From the NCBI GenBank assembly GCA_910588155.1, contig CAJUPB010000003.1, positions 107,083-171,082 of the forward strand: a stretch of 64,000 nucleotides of DNA. Reading direction: 5' to 3'. The position numbers and the translations under genes were made by a program. Within the stretch, counting starts at the first letter, position 1. Each line of letters opens with the position of its first letter. Origin of the DNA: an uncultured Christensenellaceae bacterium (GTDB taxonomy: Bacteria; Bacillota; Clostridia; Christensenellales; Pumilibacteraceae). The notes below the pieces were generated by a model. It did no database searches, was not told where the DNA came from, and saw only the letters and a list, made by a program, of their open reading frames with translations. Positions 39,363 to 47,861 of this stretch are shown here, piece after piece.

Positions 39363-40673
39363 TCAATCTCTCTTTCTTCCGCGCTTTCCTCCCGCAAACA
39401 GCGGCAGGACCAGCAACAATATTCCGACGACTATTATAACCGTCACGACTATTTCCAACCAAGTCACGTTCACTGCGCCCAGCGATGCCGTTTTTTGAGT
39501 TCTGACCACATCCGCGCCGACATACAATGCGTATGCTCCGCTTTCCTTGTCGAACTTGATACTCATTGCTATATCGCCGTTGACGTCGGTTCGCAAAATG
39601 TTTTCCTGCGAAAAGCCGAGCGCCGCCAATCTGTCCAAAACCTCTTTGTGCGGATGCCCGTATTTATTGTCGAGACCGCAGCTTATGATTACGCGAACGT
39701 CCTTTCGGCTTTCTTTCGTCGTCATCGTTTTCAAATAGCTTTCGGACGACGAGGTGCGGCTGCCGTGATGTCCGAGCTTTATTGCCTGCACGGTGAATGT
39801 GTCGTCGAAAATCGCATACCGTCCCTCTTTTTGAGACGCCTTTTCCACAAAATCGGCTTCGGCTTCCTTTTCGGCATCGCCCGAAAGCGCGACGCGGTTG
39901 TCCTCGTATTCGAGAATTATAATCGGCGAATAATTATTGTAATCGGAATATCTGTCTTTGACGGGCGCATAAAAGTTTATTTCGTAATAACCCTCGTCGC
40001 CGTCTTTCAAGCCGTCGGGCTTTATGACGTTTGTTTCGTCGTCCAAAGCGTTCGTGACCACGCCCTTTGCTCCCGCCGCATATCCCGCCGTTATTGCGTC
40101 GGCATAAGTCGCGGTGTCTTTTCCGTTATAGTTTCCGTACAGTTCGGACTTTCCCGGGTCGGCGATTTTCGTTGCCTCTTGATTCGGGCGGTAAAAACTG
40201 CCCGTCACGGGAAAGCGGTTCAAGACGTCTTTCATCTCGCCGCAGTGGTCGGAATCGGAATGAGTGATTACGACAATATCGAAGAAAGCAATTGTTTTGC
40301 CTTCGTCGTCTTTGACGTTTTCGTCTATGTACTTAATAAGTTTGTCTTCTCTGTCCTTTTCGCCGCTGTCGATTAGCATATTCTTTCCGTCGGGAAGTTC
40401 CACAACGCAAGCGTCGCCCTGTCCGACGTCCACGAAATGCAGATTCAAATCTCCGCCGCTGCCCGTCAGCACGGTTTCCGTGTTCATACCGTCGTATCGG
40501 TTTTCGTCCACCTTTTTCAATCCGAGAGCCGCGTTTATTTCGTTCTGCCAAAAAAGACTGATTGCCAGCGCCGCGCCGATTATCAAAAAGATTATCAGCC
40601 GAGTCGCAAACGGTATTTTCGATACGGTTTTCGCCGCCTGTTTTTCCGCTCTTTTATTGCGTCTGTTTGCCAT
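39363..40673 (-). CDS. Membrane-anchored metallo-beta-lactamase-fold hydrolase (ComEC C-terminal-like)
   Basis: A 436-residue protein with a transmembrane helix at about 22-42, a ComEC/Rec2-type metallo-beta-lactamase domain and a second helix near 405-425. Metal-binding motifs are HFVDVGQGDA, THSDSDHCGE and KLGHHGS, followed by the HPHKEVLDRL segment. It lacks the competence channel region of true ComEC, so a nuclease or phosphodiesterase at the membrane surface is more likely than DNA uptake. It lies 14 nt upstream of the GH13 gene in the same run. Confidence 0.88.
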   Translation of the reverse strand: MANRRNKRAEKQAAKTVSKIPFATRLIIFLIIGAALAISLFWQNEINAALGLKKVDENRYDGMNTETVLTGSGGDLNLHFVDVGQGDACVVELPDGKNMLIDSGEKDREDKLIKYIDENVKDDEGKTIAFFDIVVITHSDSDHCGEMKDVLNRFPVTGSFYRPNQEATKIADPGKSELYGNYNGKDTATYADAITAGYAAGAKGVVTNALDDETNVIKPDGLKDGDEGYYEINFYAPVKDRYSDYNNYSPIIILEYEDNRVALSGDAEKEAEADFVEKASQKEGRYAIFDDTFTVQAIKLGHHGSRTSSSESYLKTMTTKESRKDVRVIISCGLDNKYGHPHKEVLDRLAALGFSQENILRTDVNGDIAMSIKFDKESGAYALYVGADVVRTQKTASLGAVNVTWLEIVVTVIIVVGILLLVLPLFAGGKRGRKRD

Positions 40674-40711
40674 AGCGTTTTCTCCTATACGTTTATTCTA
40701 TTCGTTCCGAG

Positions 40712-41497
40712 TCAAAGTTGTTTTATTCTGTCGATGAATTTCAGTGCCTGTTCGTAGCCCAAATCAATCATTTCGCGCCAACCGTCTTTCGACGAAGACG
40801 AAAACTTTTTCAAATCCGGCGCAATGACGAGGTCGGAGTTTTTCAATCCCGACACCGACGAATTCGCGGTCATAATGGACAGCGTTCCTTTCAGCACGGA
40901 CAGCCAGCCGAGGTCTTTCGTGCCGCCGCCCCTCGTGGGATTTACGTCGACAGTGACCACCTTTTCCGCTCCGAGCATTTTGCACACATCGGCCGGTATA
41001 TTGTTCAGCAGTCCTCCGTCCACAAGATGACGGTTGCCGTATATGACGGGCTTGAACAGAAGCGGAACCGCAGACGAAGCGGACACCGCTATCGACACGT
41101 CGCCGCGGTCTATGATTATCTGTTTTGCGTCCACAAGGTCTACCGCCACGCAAGCGAATTTTCTTTGGAAATCTTCTATATTTCTTTTTCCGATTGCGTC
41201 CGTCACGATTCTGCCTATTTTGGAAGCGTCGTTCGGCGTGACGATAATGCCGTTGTGGACGGCTTTCAAGTCCAGCTTTTCGCCGCACTCTTTCATTTGG
41301 CTGCTTGTCAGTCCCGCGGCGTACATCGCGCCGACGATACTGCCCGCCGAAACTCCGACAACGGTATCGAACGATATGCCGTTTTCCTCAAACGCCTTAA
41401 TCGCGCCGACGTGAGCGAAACCTCTCGCCCCTCCGCCCGACAGACAAAGTCCGACCTTGCTTTCCTTTTTCTTTTTGAATCTGTCGAAAAAGCCCAC
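40712..41497 (-). CDS. Patatin-like phospholipase
   Basis: A 261-residue patatin-family lipase of the RssA/YlbK type. The oxyanion-hole motif is SGGGARG (about 20-26), the catalytic serine is in GVSAGSIVGA, and the catalytic aspartate in VDGGLLNNIP. No signal peptide is present. The start is GTG 41497 with AGGAG inside the last codons of truA, so the two are translationally coupled. The lipid substrate is unknown. Confidence 0.93.
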   Translation of the reverse strand: MGFFDRFKKKKESKVGLCLSGGGARGFAHVGAIKAFEENGISFDTVVGVSAGSIVGAMYAAGLTSSQMKECGEKLDLKAVHNGIIVTPNDASKIGRIVTDAIGKRNIEDFQRKFACVAVDLVDAKQIIIDRGDVSIAVSASSAVPLLFKPVIYGNRHLVDGGLLNNIPADVCKMLGAEKVVTVDVNPTRGGGTKDLGWLSVLKGTLSIMTANSSVSGLKNSDLVIAPDLKKFSSSSKDGWREMIDLGYEQALKFIDRIKQL

Positions 41498-41500
41498 TGC

Positions 41501-42241
41501 TTACTCCTCTTTGTATTTCTGACTTTTGAGATACAGCCCGAAGGCAGGCGCCGTCCCTTTTACCTGCGTTCTGTCCTTTGCCGCAATCAGGTCGTCGATT
41601 TCGGTTTCCGTCAATTTTCCTCGCCCGGCGGCTTCGACCGCGGAAGTCATTATTCGCACCATATTGTAGAGAAAACCGTTTGCCGTCGTTTCGAAAACTA
41701 TGAACCCGTCCTTTTCGTATACGTCCGCGCCCGACACTCTGCGTATGCTGCTCGCCGTGTCCGAACCGCCTGCCATAAACGACTTGAAGTCCTTCTCTCC
41801 GACAAATCGCTTTGCCGCGCTTTTCATTCTTCCGACATCGATATTCGGGTCCACCGCCCAAGCTCTATCAGTCAAAACCGCTCTTTCGGGCGCGCGGTAC
41901 ATCAGATATATATAGCTCTTTTCCACACAGTCGAATCTTGCGTGAAAATCGTTCCTCGTCTTTTGCGCATTCAACACCCTTATGTCCGACGCAAGAAAAT
42001 GATTCAGTCCGCCGACAAGTCTTTTCGGCTCCCATTCTTTCGAAAGGTCGAAATGCGCGGTCTGACACAACGCGTGCACGCCGGCGTCCGTTCTGCCGCT
42101 TCCGACAACCGACGTCTTTTCTCCCGTCAGTTCAAAAACGGCTTTTTCTATTTCGCCCTGCACGGTTTTTCGATTCGGCTGCACCTGCCAACCGCCGTAT
42201 GCCGTGCCGACATAATCTGCGTTTATTCTGTAACGAAACAT
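41501..42241 (-). CDS. truA: tRNA pseudouridine(38-40) synthase
   Basis: A 246-residue TruA enzyme modifying the tRNA anticodon stem. The catalytic Asp is in VGSGRTDAGVHA, and NGFLYNMVRIM is the family's C-terminal block. I choose ATG 42241, 2 nt after the ecfT stop, giving MFRYRINADYVG. The long upstream reading to 42796 overlaps ecfT in another frame and is not coding. The ecfA1-ecfA2-ecfT-truA order is conserved in Bacillota. Confidence 0.96.
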   Translation of the reverse strand: MFRYRINADYVGTAYGGWQVQPNRKTVQGEIEKAVFELTGEKTSVVGSGRTDAGVHALCQTAHFDLSKEWEPKRLVGGLNHFLASDIRVLNAQKTRNDFHARFDCVEKSYIYLMYRAPERAVLTDRAWAVDPNIDVGRMKSAAKRFVGEKDFKSFMAGGSDTASSIRRVSGADVYEKDGFIVFETTANGFLYNMVRIMTSAVEAAGRGKLTETEIDDLIAAKDRTQVKGTAPAFGLYLKSQKYKEE

Positions 42242-42243
42242 AC

Positions 42244-43080
42244 TCACACCAATACCGCGATAAACGTCCACCCAAACCAATTGAATTTCAAAAACAACAT
42301 CGCCGTCAACAAGACCGCCATAAAAAACAGCATAAGAAAATCCGTGAATCGGAACTTCAAAACTCGCATTCTCGTGCGTCCTTTCGCTCCGCGGTAACAT
42401 CTGCTGTCCATAGCGTCCGCCAAGTCGTCGGCTCTTCTGAAAGACGACACAAACAGAGGGATAAGCACGGGGAGCATTGCCTTTGCCCGTTTGAATATAT
42501 TGCCGCTGTCGAAGTCTGCGCAACGTGCCTTTTGCGCGTTTATAATCTTGTCCGTCTCTTCCATCAAAGTGGGGATAAGGCGCAGAGCAATGCTCATTAC
42601 AATCGCGAGCGCGTGCACGGGAACTTTTATGAGTGCAAGCGGTTTCAAAAGACTCTCCACTCCGTCCGTCAATTCCATAGGAGTCGTCGTCAGCGTCAGA
42701 AGCGCGGGACCGAGTACCAACAGCAACAGTCTTATGCACAATTTGACGGAAACAAAAAGTCTGTCCCAATATAGGTGGAATATGCCCCATTCCCAAATCA
42801 GTTTGTCTGCCTCGCCCTTAACGAACAGAAACGTGAAAAGAAAGGTAAATATCAGCAAGAACAGCACGGCTTTGACCGACTTCAACACCTTGCCGAGCGG
42901 CACTTTCGAAATCAGCACGATTATCAAAAGAAACAGCGCGGCTATGCCGAAGCCCGTAAACGTATCAATAAAAAACAGCGTAACTATATAAAAGATGACC
43001 GACAGCAGTTTGGCTCTGGGGTCGAGTCTGTGTATGGGGCTGGAAACGGGATAGTACTGTCCGAAACTTACGTCGCGCAT
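42244..43080 (-). CDS. ecfT: ECF transporter transmembrane subunit
   Basis: A 278-residue EcfT subunit that couples two ATPases to interchangeable vitamin-binding S components. It begins with SPIHRLDPRAKLL, has about five helices, and carries the cytoplasmic coupling motifs around SSFRRADDLADAMDSRCY and its paralogous arm. Its start overlaps the ecfA2 stop by 13 nt. No S component gene is in the window, so this is a shared group II module. Confidence 0.96.
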   Translation of the reverse strand: MRDVSFGQYYPVSSPIHRLDPRAKLLSVIFYIVTLFFIDTFTGFGIAALFLLIIVLISKVPLGKVLKSVKAVLFLLIFTFLFTFLFVKGEADKLIWEWGIFHLYWDRLFVSVKLCIRLLLLVLGPALLTLTTTPMELTDGVESLLKPLALIKVPVHALAIVMSIALRLIPTLMEETDKIINAQKARCADFDSGNIFKRAKAMLPVLIPLFVSSFRRADDLADAMDSRCYRGAKGRTRMRVLKFRFTDFLMLFFMAVLLTAMLFLKFNWFGWTFIAVLV

Positions 43081-43940
43081 TTATTTGCCTCCCCGCCGCC
43101 GAGTGCGCGCTCTATCGCCTTGACGAGCTCGTCGATTTTGACTATACCGCGGTCTATATCGAATCCCCTGTCGGCGAGCCGCCCCGCAATCGAAGTCACT
43201 TTCGGCACGGACAGCCCCAAACTTTTCAACAGTTCGCCCTTGCCGAAAAGCTCGTTCGGGGTGAACACGCCGTAAAGTTTGCCGTCGCTCATAACCGCAA
43301 TCTTATTGCAATATTCGGCGACTTCGTCCATATTGTGGCTTATCATAACCGTGGTCGGGCAACTGCTTCTGACATTCAAAACGAGATTCATAATCTCGCG
43401 TTTTCCTTTCGGGTCGAGTCCCGCCGTGGGTTCGTCCAGCACCAAAACTTTGGGGCGCATAGCCAGCACGCCGGCAAGCGCGACGCGTCTTTTCTGCCCG
43501 CCCGAAAGTTCGAAAGGAGAACGCTCTTTTACTTCATCGTAATCGAGTCCGACCAGCTCTATCGCTTCTTTTACCCGTTCTTTGCATTCGCCGTCCGACA
43601 AACCGATATTTCGGCAGCCGAACTCAACGTCTTTTTCCACAGTATCGGCAAACAACTGATATTCGGGATATTGAAAGACCATCCCGACTTTGCTGCGCAA
43701 AGCCTTGAAGTCTATTTTCTTCGGCGTTATATCGACTCCGTCCACAACTATCCTGCCGCTCATAACCCTCGTCAAAGCGTTTAAATGCGACACGAGCGTG
43801 GACTTGCCCGAACCCGTGTGTCCTATGATGCCGAAAAAGTCTCCGTCCTCGATGGTGAACGTCACATCGTCGAGCGCCACTTTTTCGAAAGGAGTTTTGG
43901 GGCTGTAAACATATTTCAATTTTTCGATTTCAATTGACAT
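43068..43940 (-). CDS. ecfA2: ECF transporter ATPase A2
   Basis: A 290-residue ABC ATPase. Walker A is GHTGSGKSTL near residue 40, the Q-loop is FQYPEYQLF, the signature FELSGGQKRRVALA, Walker B VLVLDEPTAGLDP and the H-loop ISHNMDEVAE. It overlaps the end of ecfA1 by 25 nt and the start of ecfT. The second ATPase of the heterodimer. Confidence 0.96.
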   Translation of the reverse strand: MSIEIEKLKYVYSPKTPFEKVALDDVTFTIEDGDFFGIIGHTGSGKSTLVSHLNALTRVMSGRIVVDGVDITPKKIDFKALRSKVGMVFQYPEYQLFADTVEKDVEFGCRNIGLSDGECKERVKEAIELVGLDYDEVKERSPFELSGGQKRRVALAGVLAMRPKVLVLDEPTAGLDPKGKREIMNLVLNVRSSCPTTVMISHNMDEVAEYCNKIAVMSDGKLYGVFTPNELFGKGELLKSLGLSVPKVTSIAGRLADRGFDIDRGIVKIDELVKAIERALGGGEANKCAT

Positions 43941-44758
43941 AATGCGTCCGTAAGCTCCTCTTCGTCGGTTATCGCCGCAGGCAGGTCGAATCCGTCTTTT
44001 CTCAATTTTTCCGCTATGAAACCCGCGACGGGCAAATCGAGTCCCGCGCGTTTAATCTCGTCCGCCCTCTCGAAAATCTCCTTGCCGCCTTCCATCAAAA
44101 CGCCGCCGTCCGACATCACAATCATTCTGTCGGCTTTGATTGCCTCTTCCATAAAGTGCGTTATCATAACGACGGTCATCTTTTCTTCGCGGTTCAATCT
44201 CTCTATGACCGCCATAACCTCGTCTCTTCCGACGGGGTCGAGCATTGCCGTCGATTCGTCGAGAACCAACACTTTCGGCTTTATCGCCAGCACGCCCGCA
44301 ATCGCGATTCTCTGTTTTTGACCGCCGCTCAAACGAAACGGCGTGCCTTTTTTGTGTTCGCTCATACCTACTGCCCGTAATGCGAAATCTACGCGCTCTC
44401 TAATCTCTTGCGGTTTCAATCCGATGTTTTCAGGTCCGAAAGCGATGTCGTCCTCTATTATGGTGGCAACCATCTGATTGTCGGGATTCTGAAAAACCAC
44501 CCCGACGGTGTTTCTTATGCCGAACACTTTTGTTCTGTCGGAAGTATCGGCTCCGTCCACCAAAACTCTGCCTTCCGTCGGCAGCAAAAGCGCATTCATC
44601 AGCTTTGCCACGGTGGACTTGCCCGAACCGTTATGCCCGACAAGCGCGACAAACTCGCCCTCCTCCACGGAGAAGGACACGTTTTTCAGCGCTCTCGTTT
44701 CCGAAGCCGAGTCCGCATTGTAGGCAAAGCCGACGTTTTGAAATTCTATTCTGCTCAC
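43916..44758 (-). CDS. ecfA1: ECF transporter ATPase A1
   Basis: A 280-residue ABC ATPase. Walker A is GHNGSGKSTVAKL, the Q-loop FQNPDNQMV, the signature FRLSGGQKQRIAIA, and Walker B VLVLDESTAMLDP, where Ser replaces the usual Pro after Glu (a known EcfA1 variant). The H-loop is ITHFMEEA. I choose the GTG at 44758, preceded by AAAAGGA; the upstream TTG at 44800 falls in the leader hairpin. First gene of the run to htpG. Confidence 0.93.
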   Translation of the reverse strand: MSRIEFQNVGFAYNADSASETRALKNVSFSVEEGEFVALVGHNGSGKSTVAKLMNALLLPTEGRVLVDGADTSDRTKVFGIRNTVGVVFQNPDNQMVATIIEDDIAFGPENIGLKPQEIRERVDFALRAVGMSEHKKGTPFRLSGGQKQRIAIAGVLAIKPKVLVLDESTAMLDPVGRDEVMAVIERLNREEKMTVVMITHFMEEAIKADRMIVMSDGGVLMEGGKEIFERADEIKRAGLDLPVAGFIAEKLRKDGFDLPAAITDEEELTDALCQLKSKN

Positions 44759-44769
44759 TGCTTGTTTTC

Positions 44770-44812
44770 CTTTTAAAAAGAGACTTTTCGCCTTGACCAA
44801 GGCAAGCCTCTC
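44770..44812 (-). promoter_or_regulatory. Leader hairpin before ecfA1
   Basis: In the roughly 100-nt ecfA1 leader, GCCTTG-GT-CAAGGC is nested inside a GAGA...TCTC outer stem followed by TTTTT, immediately before the ribosome site. It resembles an attenuator, but the stem has bulges and no aptamer was recognised. Confidence 0.4.
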
Positions 44813-44865
44813 GTTTCCCTCTCTGCCGTCGAAAACAAAACAGACCCTTTGTATTCGACTTTCAT

Positions 44866-44894
44866 ATTATACCACAAGTTTGCAAAGATACAAA
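44866..44894 (-). promoter_or_regulatory. ecfA1 operon promoter
   Basis: TTTGTA (44894-44889) and TATAAT (44871-44866), 17 nt apart, with a TGG extended -10. Confidence 0.7.
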
Positions 44895-44970
44895 CCTTTT
44901 TACCGCGGTTTTCGGTTAATTCTGTCTAAAAAGTTGTATTTGCGAACGGCGAATTTGTCCTTTAAATGGG

Positions 44971-44999
44971 TTGCCAATCGCGCAAAAAAGTGCTATAAT
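44971..44999 (+). promoter_or_regulatory. parA promoter
   Basis: TTGCCA at 44971-44976 and TATAAT at 44994-44999, 17 nt apart, with TGC extended -10. Confidence 0.85.
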
Positions 45000-45037
45000 T
45001 TAGAAAACGCAGGATTAAGCGTCAAGGAGGGCTTCAT

Positions 45038-45856
45038 ATGTCGAAAATAATCGCGGTGGCAAACCAAAAAGGAGGCGTGGGAAAAACCACCACTTCCGTC
45101 AATCTCGCCGCATATCTCGCGATAATGAACAAACGCACGCTGCTTGTGGACATAGACCCGCAGGGCAATGCGTCCAGCGGCGTGGGCATTGAAAAGCGCA
45201 GTTTGAAGCACGCTGTATATTCTCTGCTGTGCGGAGACGCAAAGCCGTCCGAAGTCATACAAAAGACGGGCGTGGAAAAGCTGGACATCATTCCCTCGAA
45301 CATCGACCTTGCCGGCGCGGAAGTGGAACTTGTATCGGCGCAAAACCGCGAAAAGGTTTTGAAAACGGCGCTGTCGCAACTTCGCAATCTTTACGATTTT
45401 ATTTTAATCGACTGTCCCCCCAGCCTAGGACTTCTGACCGTCAACGCGCTGACCGCCGCCGACAGCATTCTCATTCCCATTCAGGGAGAGTTCTTTGCAC
45501 TCGAAGGGTTAAGCCAGCTTATGAACACCATTAAGCTTGCCAAAAAATATCTGAATCCGCCGTTGGAAATCGAAGGAGTGGTGCTGACTATGTACGACCC
45601 GCGTTCCAACCTCGCAAACTCCGTCACGGAAGAGATTCTCAAATATTTCGGCAAAAGCGTTTTCCGTACGCGCATTCCCAGAAACGTGCGCTTGGGCGAA
45701 GCTCCGTCGTACGGTTTGCCCATTATGCAATTCGACCCCAAAAGCAGCGGTTCTTTGGCATATAAAGCACTGGCGGAGGAATTCTTGGCAAGAAACAAAG
45801 TCACGGATTACACGCGCATCACGAATATGAATTCCCTGCGTCGCAGACCCGTATGA
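45038..45856 (+). CDS. ParA/Soj-family ATPase
   Basis: A 272-residue chromosome-partitioning-type ATPase. It has the deviant Walker A KGGVGKTTTSVNLA near residue 11, DIDPQGNASSG, Walker B FILIDCPPSLGLLT, and the C-terminal RIPRNVRLGEAPSYG block of Soj proteins. AAGGAGG precedes the ATG. The usual parB partner is absent; the stop overlaps the start of an AraC-type gene (ATGA). It may still act in partitioning with a distant ParB, or it may be an orphan. Confidence 0.93.
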   Translation: MSKIIAVANQKGGVGKTTTSVNLAAYLAIMNKRTLLVDIDPQGNASSGVGIEKRSLKHAVYSLLCGDAKPSEVIQKTGVEKLDIIPSNIDLAGAEVELVSAQNREKVLKTALSQLRNLYDFILIDCPPSLGLLTVNALTAADSILIPIQGEFFALEGLSQLMNTIKLAKKYLNPPLEIEGVVLTMYDPRSNLANSVTEEILKYFGKSVFRTRIPRNVRLGEAPSYGLPIMQFDPKSSGSLAYKALAEEFLARNKVTDYTRITNMNSLRRRPV

Positions 45857-46677
45857 GAGAAAAAATATTCAAAAAACCGCCCGTGCTCTTGCGCGTGGGT
45901 AAAAACAAAACCGATTACATACCCGCCGAGGCAGTATGCCCGGCGGATATCGTATTTTTCGGCAGAAGCGGCGCGACGATAAAAATCGGCGACTGTCTTC
46001 TTTCCCCCGTCAGCGGCGACATAGCCGTTATTTCGCGCAAAACGGAATATTCCGCGGACGTGAGCGGGCTTCCCGTCGGCGGCGCGATTTTCGTCACGAT
46101 AGACGGCGCGGAAATATACGGCGATTATCTCTTTACCGGCGAAAGCGGCTTTCGTCTTGTCGCAAGCGGAGTATACCGCGGCATACTCGAAGCGTCATTT
46201 CGGCAACTGTGGAGAGAGCAGGACGACGAATATCCCGAAACGGACGTGGTTTCCGACAATCTTCTGAACGTGATACTTGCGCTGACCGCGCGGCTTATGC
46301 CCTTCGAAATACGGCCCAGAAAATCAGGCGAGGTGTTTCGGCGGGCAAAAGAATACTTCGACGAAAACTTTTTATCCGACGAAACGCTGCTCGACGCCTG
46401 CAAAAGGCTGAACCTCGACCGATATTATCTGACGCACGTCTTTCGCAAGCAGACGGGTATGCCGCCGAAAAAATACCTTATAGAAAAGCGGTTGGAATAC
46501 GCCGAACAGCTTTTGAGAATGACCGACGACGACATCATCGTGATAGCGAGACGTTGCGGCTATGCCGACCCGGCATATTTCTGCCGCCTGTTTAAACAGA
46601 CCCGCGGAAAAACCGCGCTCGAATACCGCGCCAATTACAAGAAAAAGAAAGCGGAAGAGGAAAAGCAGAAGAAATAG
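45853..46677 (+). CDS. AraC-family regulator overlapping parA
   Basis: A 274-residue protein with a beta-rich, cupin-like N-terminus (about 15-110) and a C-terminal AraC double helix-turn-helix (about 165-262). The latter shows LLDACKRLNLDRYYLTHVFR and IVIARRCGYADPAYFCRLFK. The last residues are an extremely basic Lys/Glu tail. Its ATG overlaps the parA stop by 4 nt, so the two are co-translated. A regulator tied to a ParA ATPase is unusual; an effect on parA or chromosome-region expression is only inference. Confidence 0.9.
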   Translation: MREKIFKKPPVLLRVGKNKTDYIPAEAVCPADIVFFGRSGATIKIGDCLLSPVSGDIAVISRKTEYSADVSGLPVGGAIFVTIDGAEIYGDYLFTGESGFRLVASGVYRGILEASFRQLWREQDDEYPETDVVSDNLLNVILALTARLMPFEIRPRKSGEVFRRAKEYFDENFLSDETLLDACKRLNLDRYYLTHVFRKQTGMPPKKYLIEKRLEYAEQLLRMTDDDIIVIARRCGYADPAYFCRLFKQTRGKTALEYRANYKKKKAEEEKQKK

Positions 46678-46688
46678 CAAAAAAGTAT

Positions 46689-46713
46689 CCACCCGTATCG
46701 CGGGTGGTTTTTT
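46689..46713 (+). terminator. parA-araC operon terminator
   Basis: CCACCCG (46689-46695) pairs with CGGGTGG (46701-46707) around TATCG, followed by six Ts. Confidence 0.92.
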
Positions 46714-46760
46714 ATTGATTTTATTCGGTCAAACGGTTTTACCGGTCTTTTGTTTTTTGC

Positions 46761-47792
46761 TTACAGTGCGGCGAGATATGCGTCCATTTCTTCGTCGCTG
46801 CCGACGGTCACTCTCGTGTATTCACGCACTCCGTCCGAGTCGAACCACCGCACGAGTATACCTTTTTCTTTGAGTTTGAGATAGTCGCTTTCGCCGCCCT
46901 TGACAAACAGAAAATTCGTGTCGGAATCCAGCACGGTCTTGCCGCGCTTTCTCAATTCCCGTATGACTTTTTCCCTTGTGTTTATCACCTTTTCCGTGCA
47001 TTCGGCGTGATACTTCTCCGCCTTGATTGCGGCGAGGCAAATCTTTTGACACAGGCTGTCCACGGGATAGCTGTTAAAGCAGTCGCGGACGGTTTCCATT
47101 GCTTTGACCAAACGTTTGCCGGCAATCATATATCCGCAGCGTATTCCGGCAAGCGAATAGCTTTTGGAAAAGGTTTTAATCACGGCAAGATTTTCGTATC
47201 TGTTCAAAAGCGAAACCGCACTCGAAGTTTTGGTTGCGAAATCGATGTACGCCTCGTCCACTATGACGGGCTTGCCGTCGTTTATTTCCGCCAATCTCGC
47301 TATCTTTTCGAGGGGCAACGAAAGAGAAGTCGGCGCATTCGGATTTGCAATAATCACGCCTTGACCGCCCGTCAGTTTTTCTGCGTCCACCGAAAAATCG
47401 CGCTCGTTTTCGACGCACATGTAATTCACGTCGAAAAGATTGCAATAGACGGGATAGAAACTGTACGTTATTTTCGGAAAAACGACCGCCGCGCTTTCGG
47501 GGTCGAAAAACGCGCGCACGGCAAATGCCAAAACTTCGTCGGAACCGTTTCCGACAAAAACGTTTTCCTCTTTGACGCGCTCCTTTTCCGCAACGGCTTT
47601 TTTCAGCTCCGCAAGCGACAAGTCGGGATAGAGTTTGAGCCGCGTCATATCGAACCGTGCGACTGCCTGCGCGCACTCTCTTGCCGGCGGATACGGATTT
47701 TCGTTTGTGTTCAGCTTAATCAGCTTTTCCCGCGGTTGTTCGCCCACGGAATACGGCGTCGTTTTTTCGGCAAATTCGGAAATTTTGATCAT
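46761..47792 (-). CDS. hisC: Histidinol-phosphate aminotransferase
   Basis: A 343-residue PLP-dependent class I/II aminotransferase of histidine synthesis. Visible motifs are LNTNENPYPP at the N-terminus, VGNGSDEVL, NPNAPTSLSLP, VDEAYIDFA and the PLP lysine in TFSKSYSLAGIRCGY. A nearby FLFVKG block closes the protein. The ATG at 47792 follows GAGGAG. No other his genes are adjacent. Broad aromatic aminotransferase activity is possible in this family. Confidence 0.94.
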   Translation of the reverse strand: MIKISEFAEKTTPYSVGEQPREKLIKLNTNENPYPPARECAQAVARFDMTRLKLYPDLSLAELKKAVAEKERVKEENVFVGNGSDEVLAFAVRAFFDPESAAVVFPKITYSFYPVYCNLFDVNYMCVENERDFSVDAEKLTGGQGVIIANPNAPTSLSLPLEKIARLAEINDGKPVIVDEAYIDFATKTSSAVSLLNRYENLAVIKTFSKSYSLAGIRCGYMIAGKRLVKAMETVRDCFNSYPVDSLCQKICLAAIKAEKYHAECTEKVINTREKVIRELRKRGKTVLDSDTNFLFVKGGESDYLKLKEKGILVRWFDSDGVREYTRVTVGSDEEMDAYLAAL

Positions 47793-47816
47793 ATATCGCT
47801 CCTCTTATAAAACAAA

Positions 47817-47838
47817 GGCTTCCCCGTCGGAAGCCCTT
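47817..47838 (-). terminator. Terminator of the foldase gene
   Basis: GGCTTCC (47817-47823) pairs with GGAAGCC (47829-47835). The minus strand continues into TTTGTTTTAT. Confidence 0.8.
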
Positions 47839-47861
47839 GCAAGTGTTTACAGTTTATACAA

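Noticed and set aside
39363..40673. Naming the metallo-hydrolase comEC
   Set aside because: It lacks the competence channel region; only the ComEC-type hydrolase domain is present.
42242..42796. N-terminal extension of truA
   Set aside because: It is ecfT read in another frame; the MFRYRI start fits the family and follows the ecfT stop.
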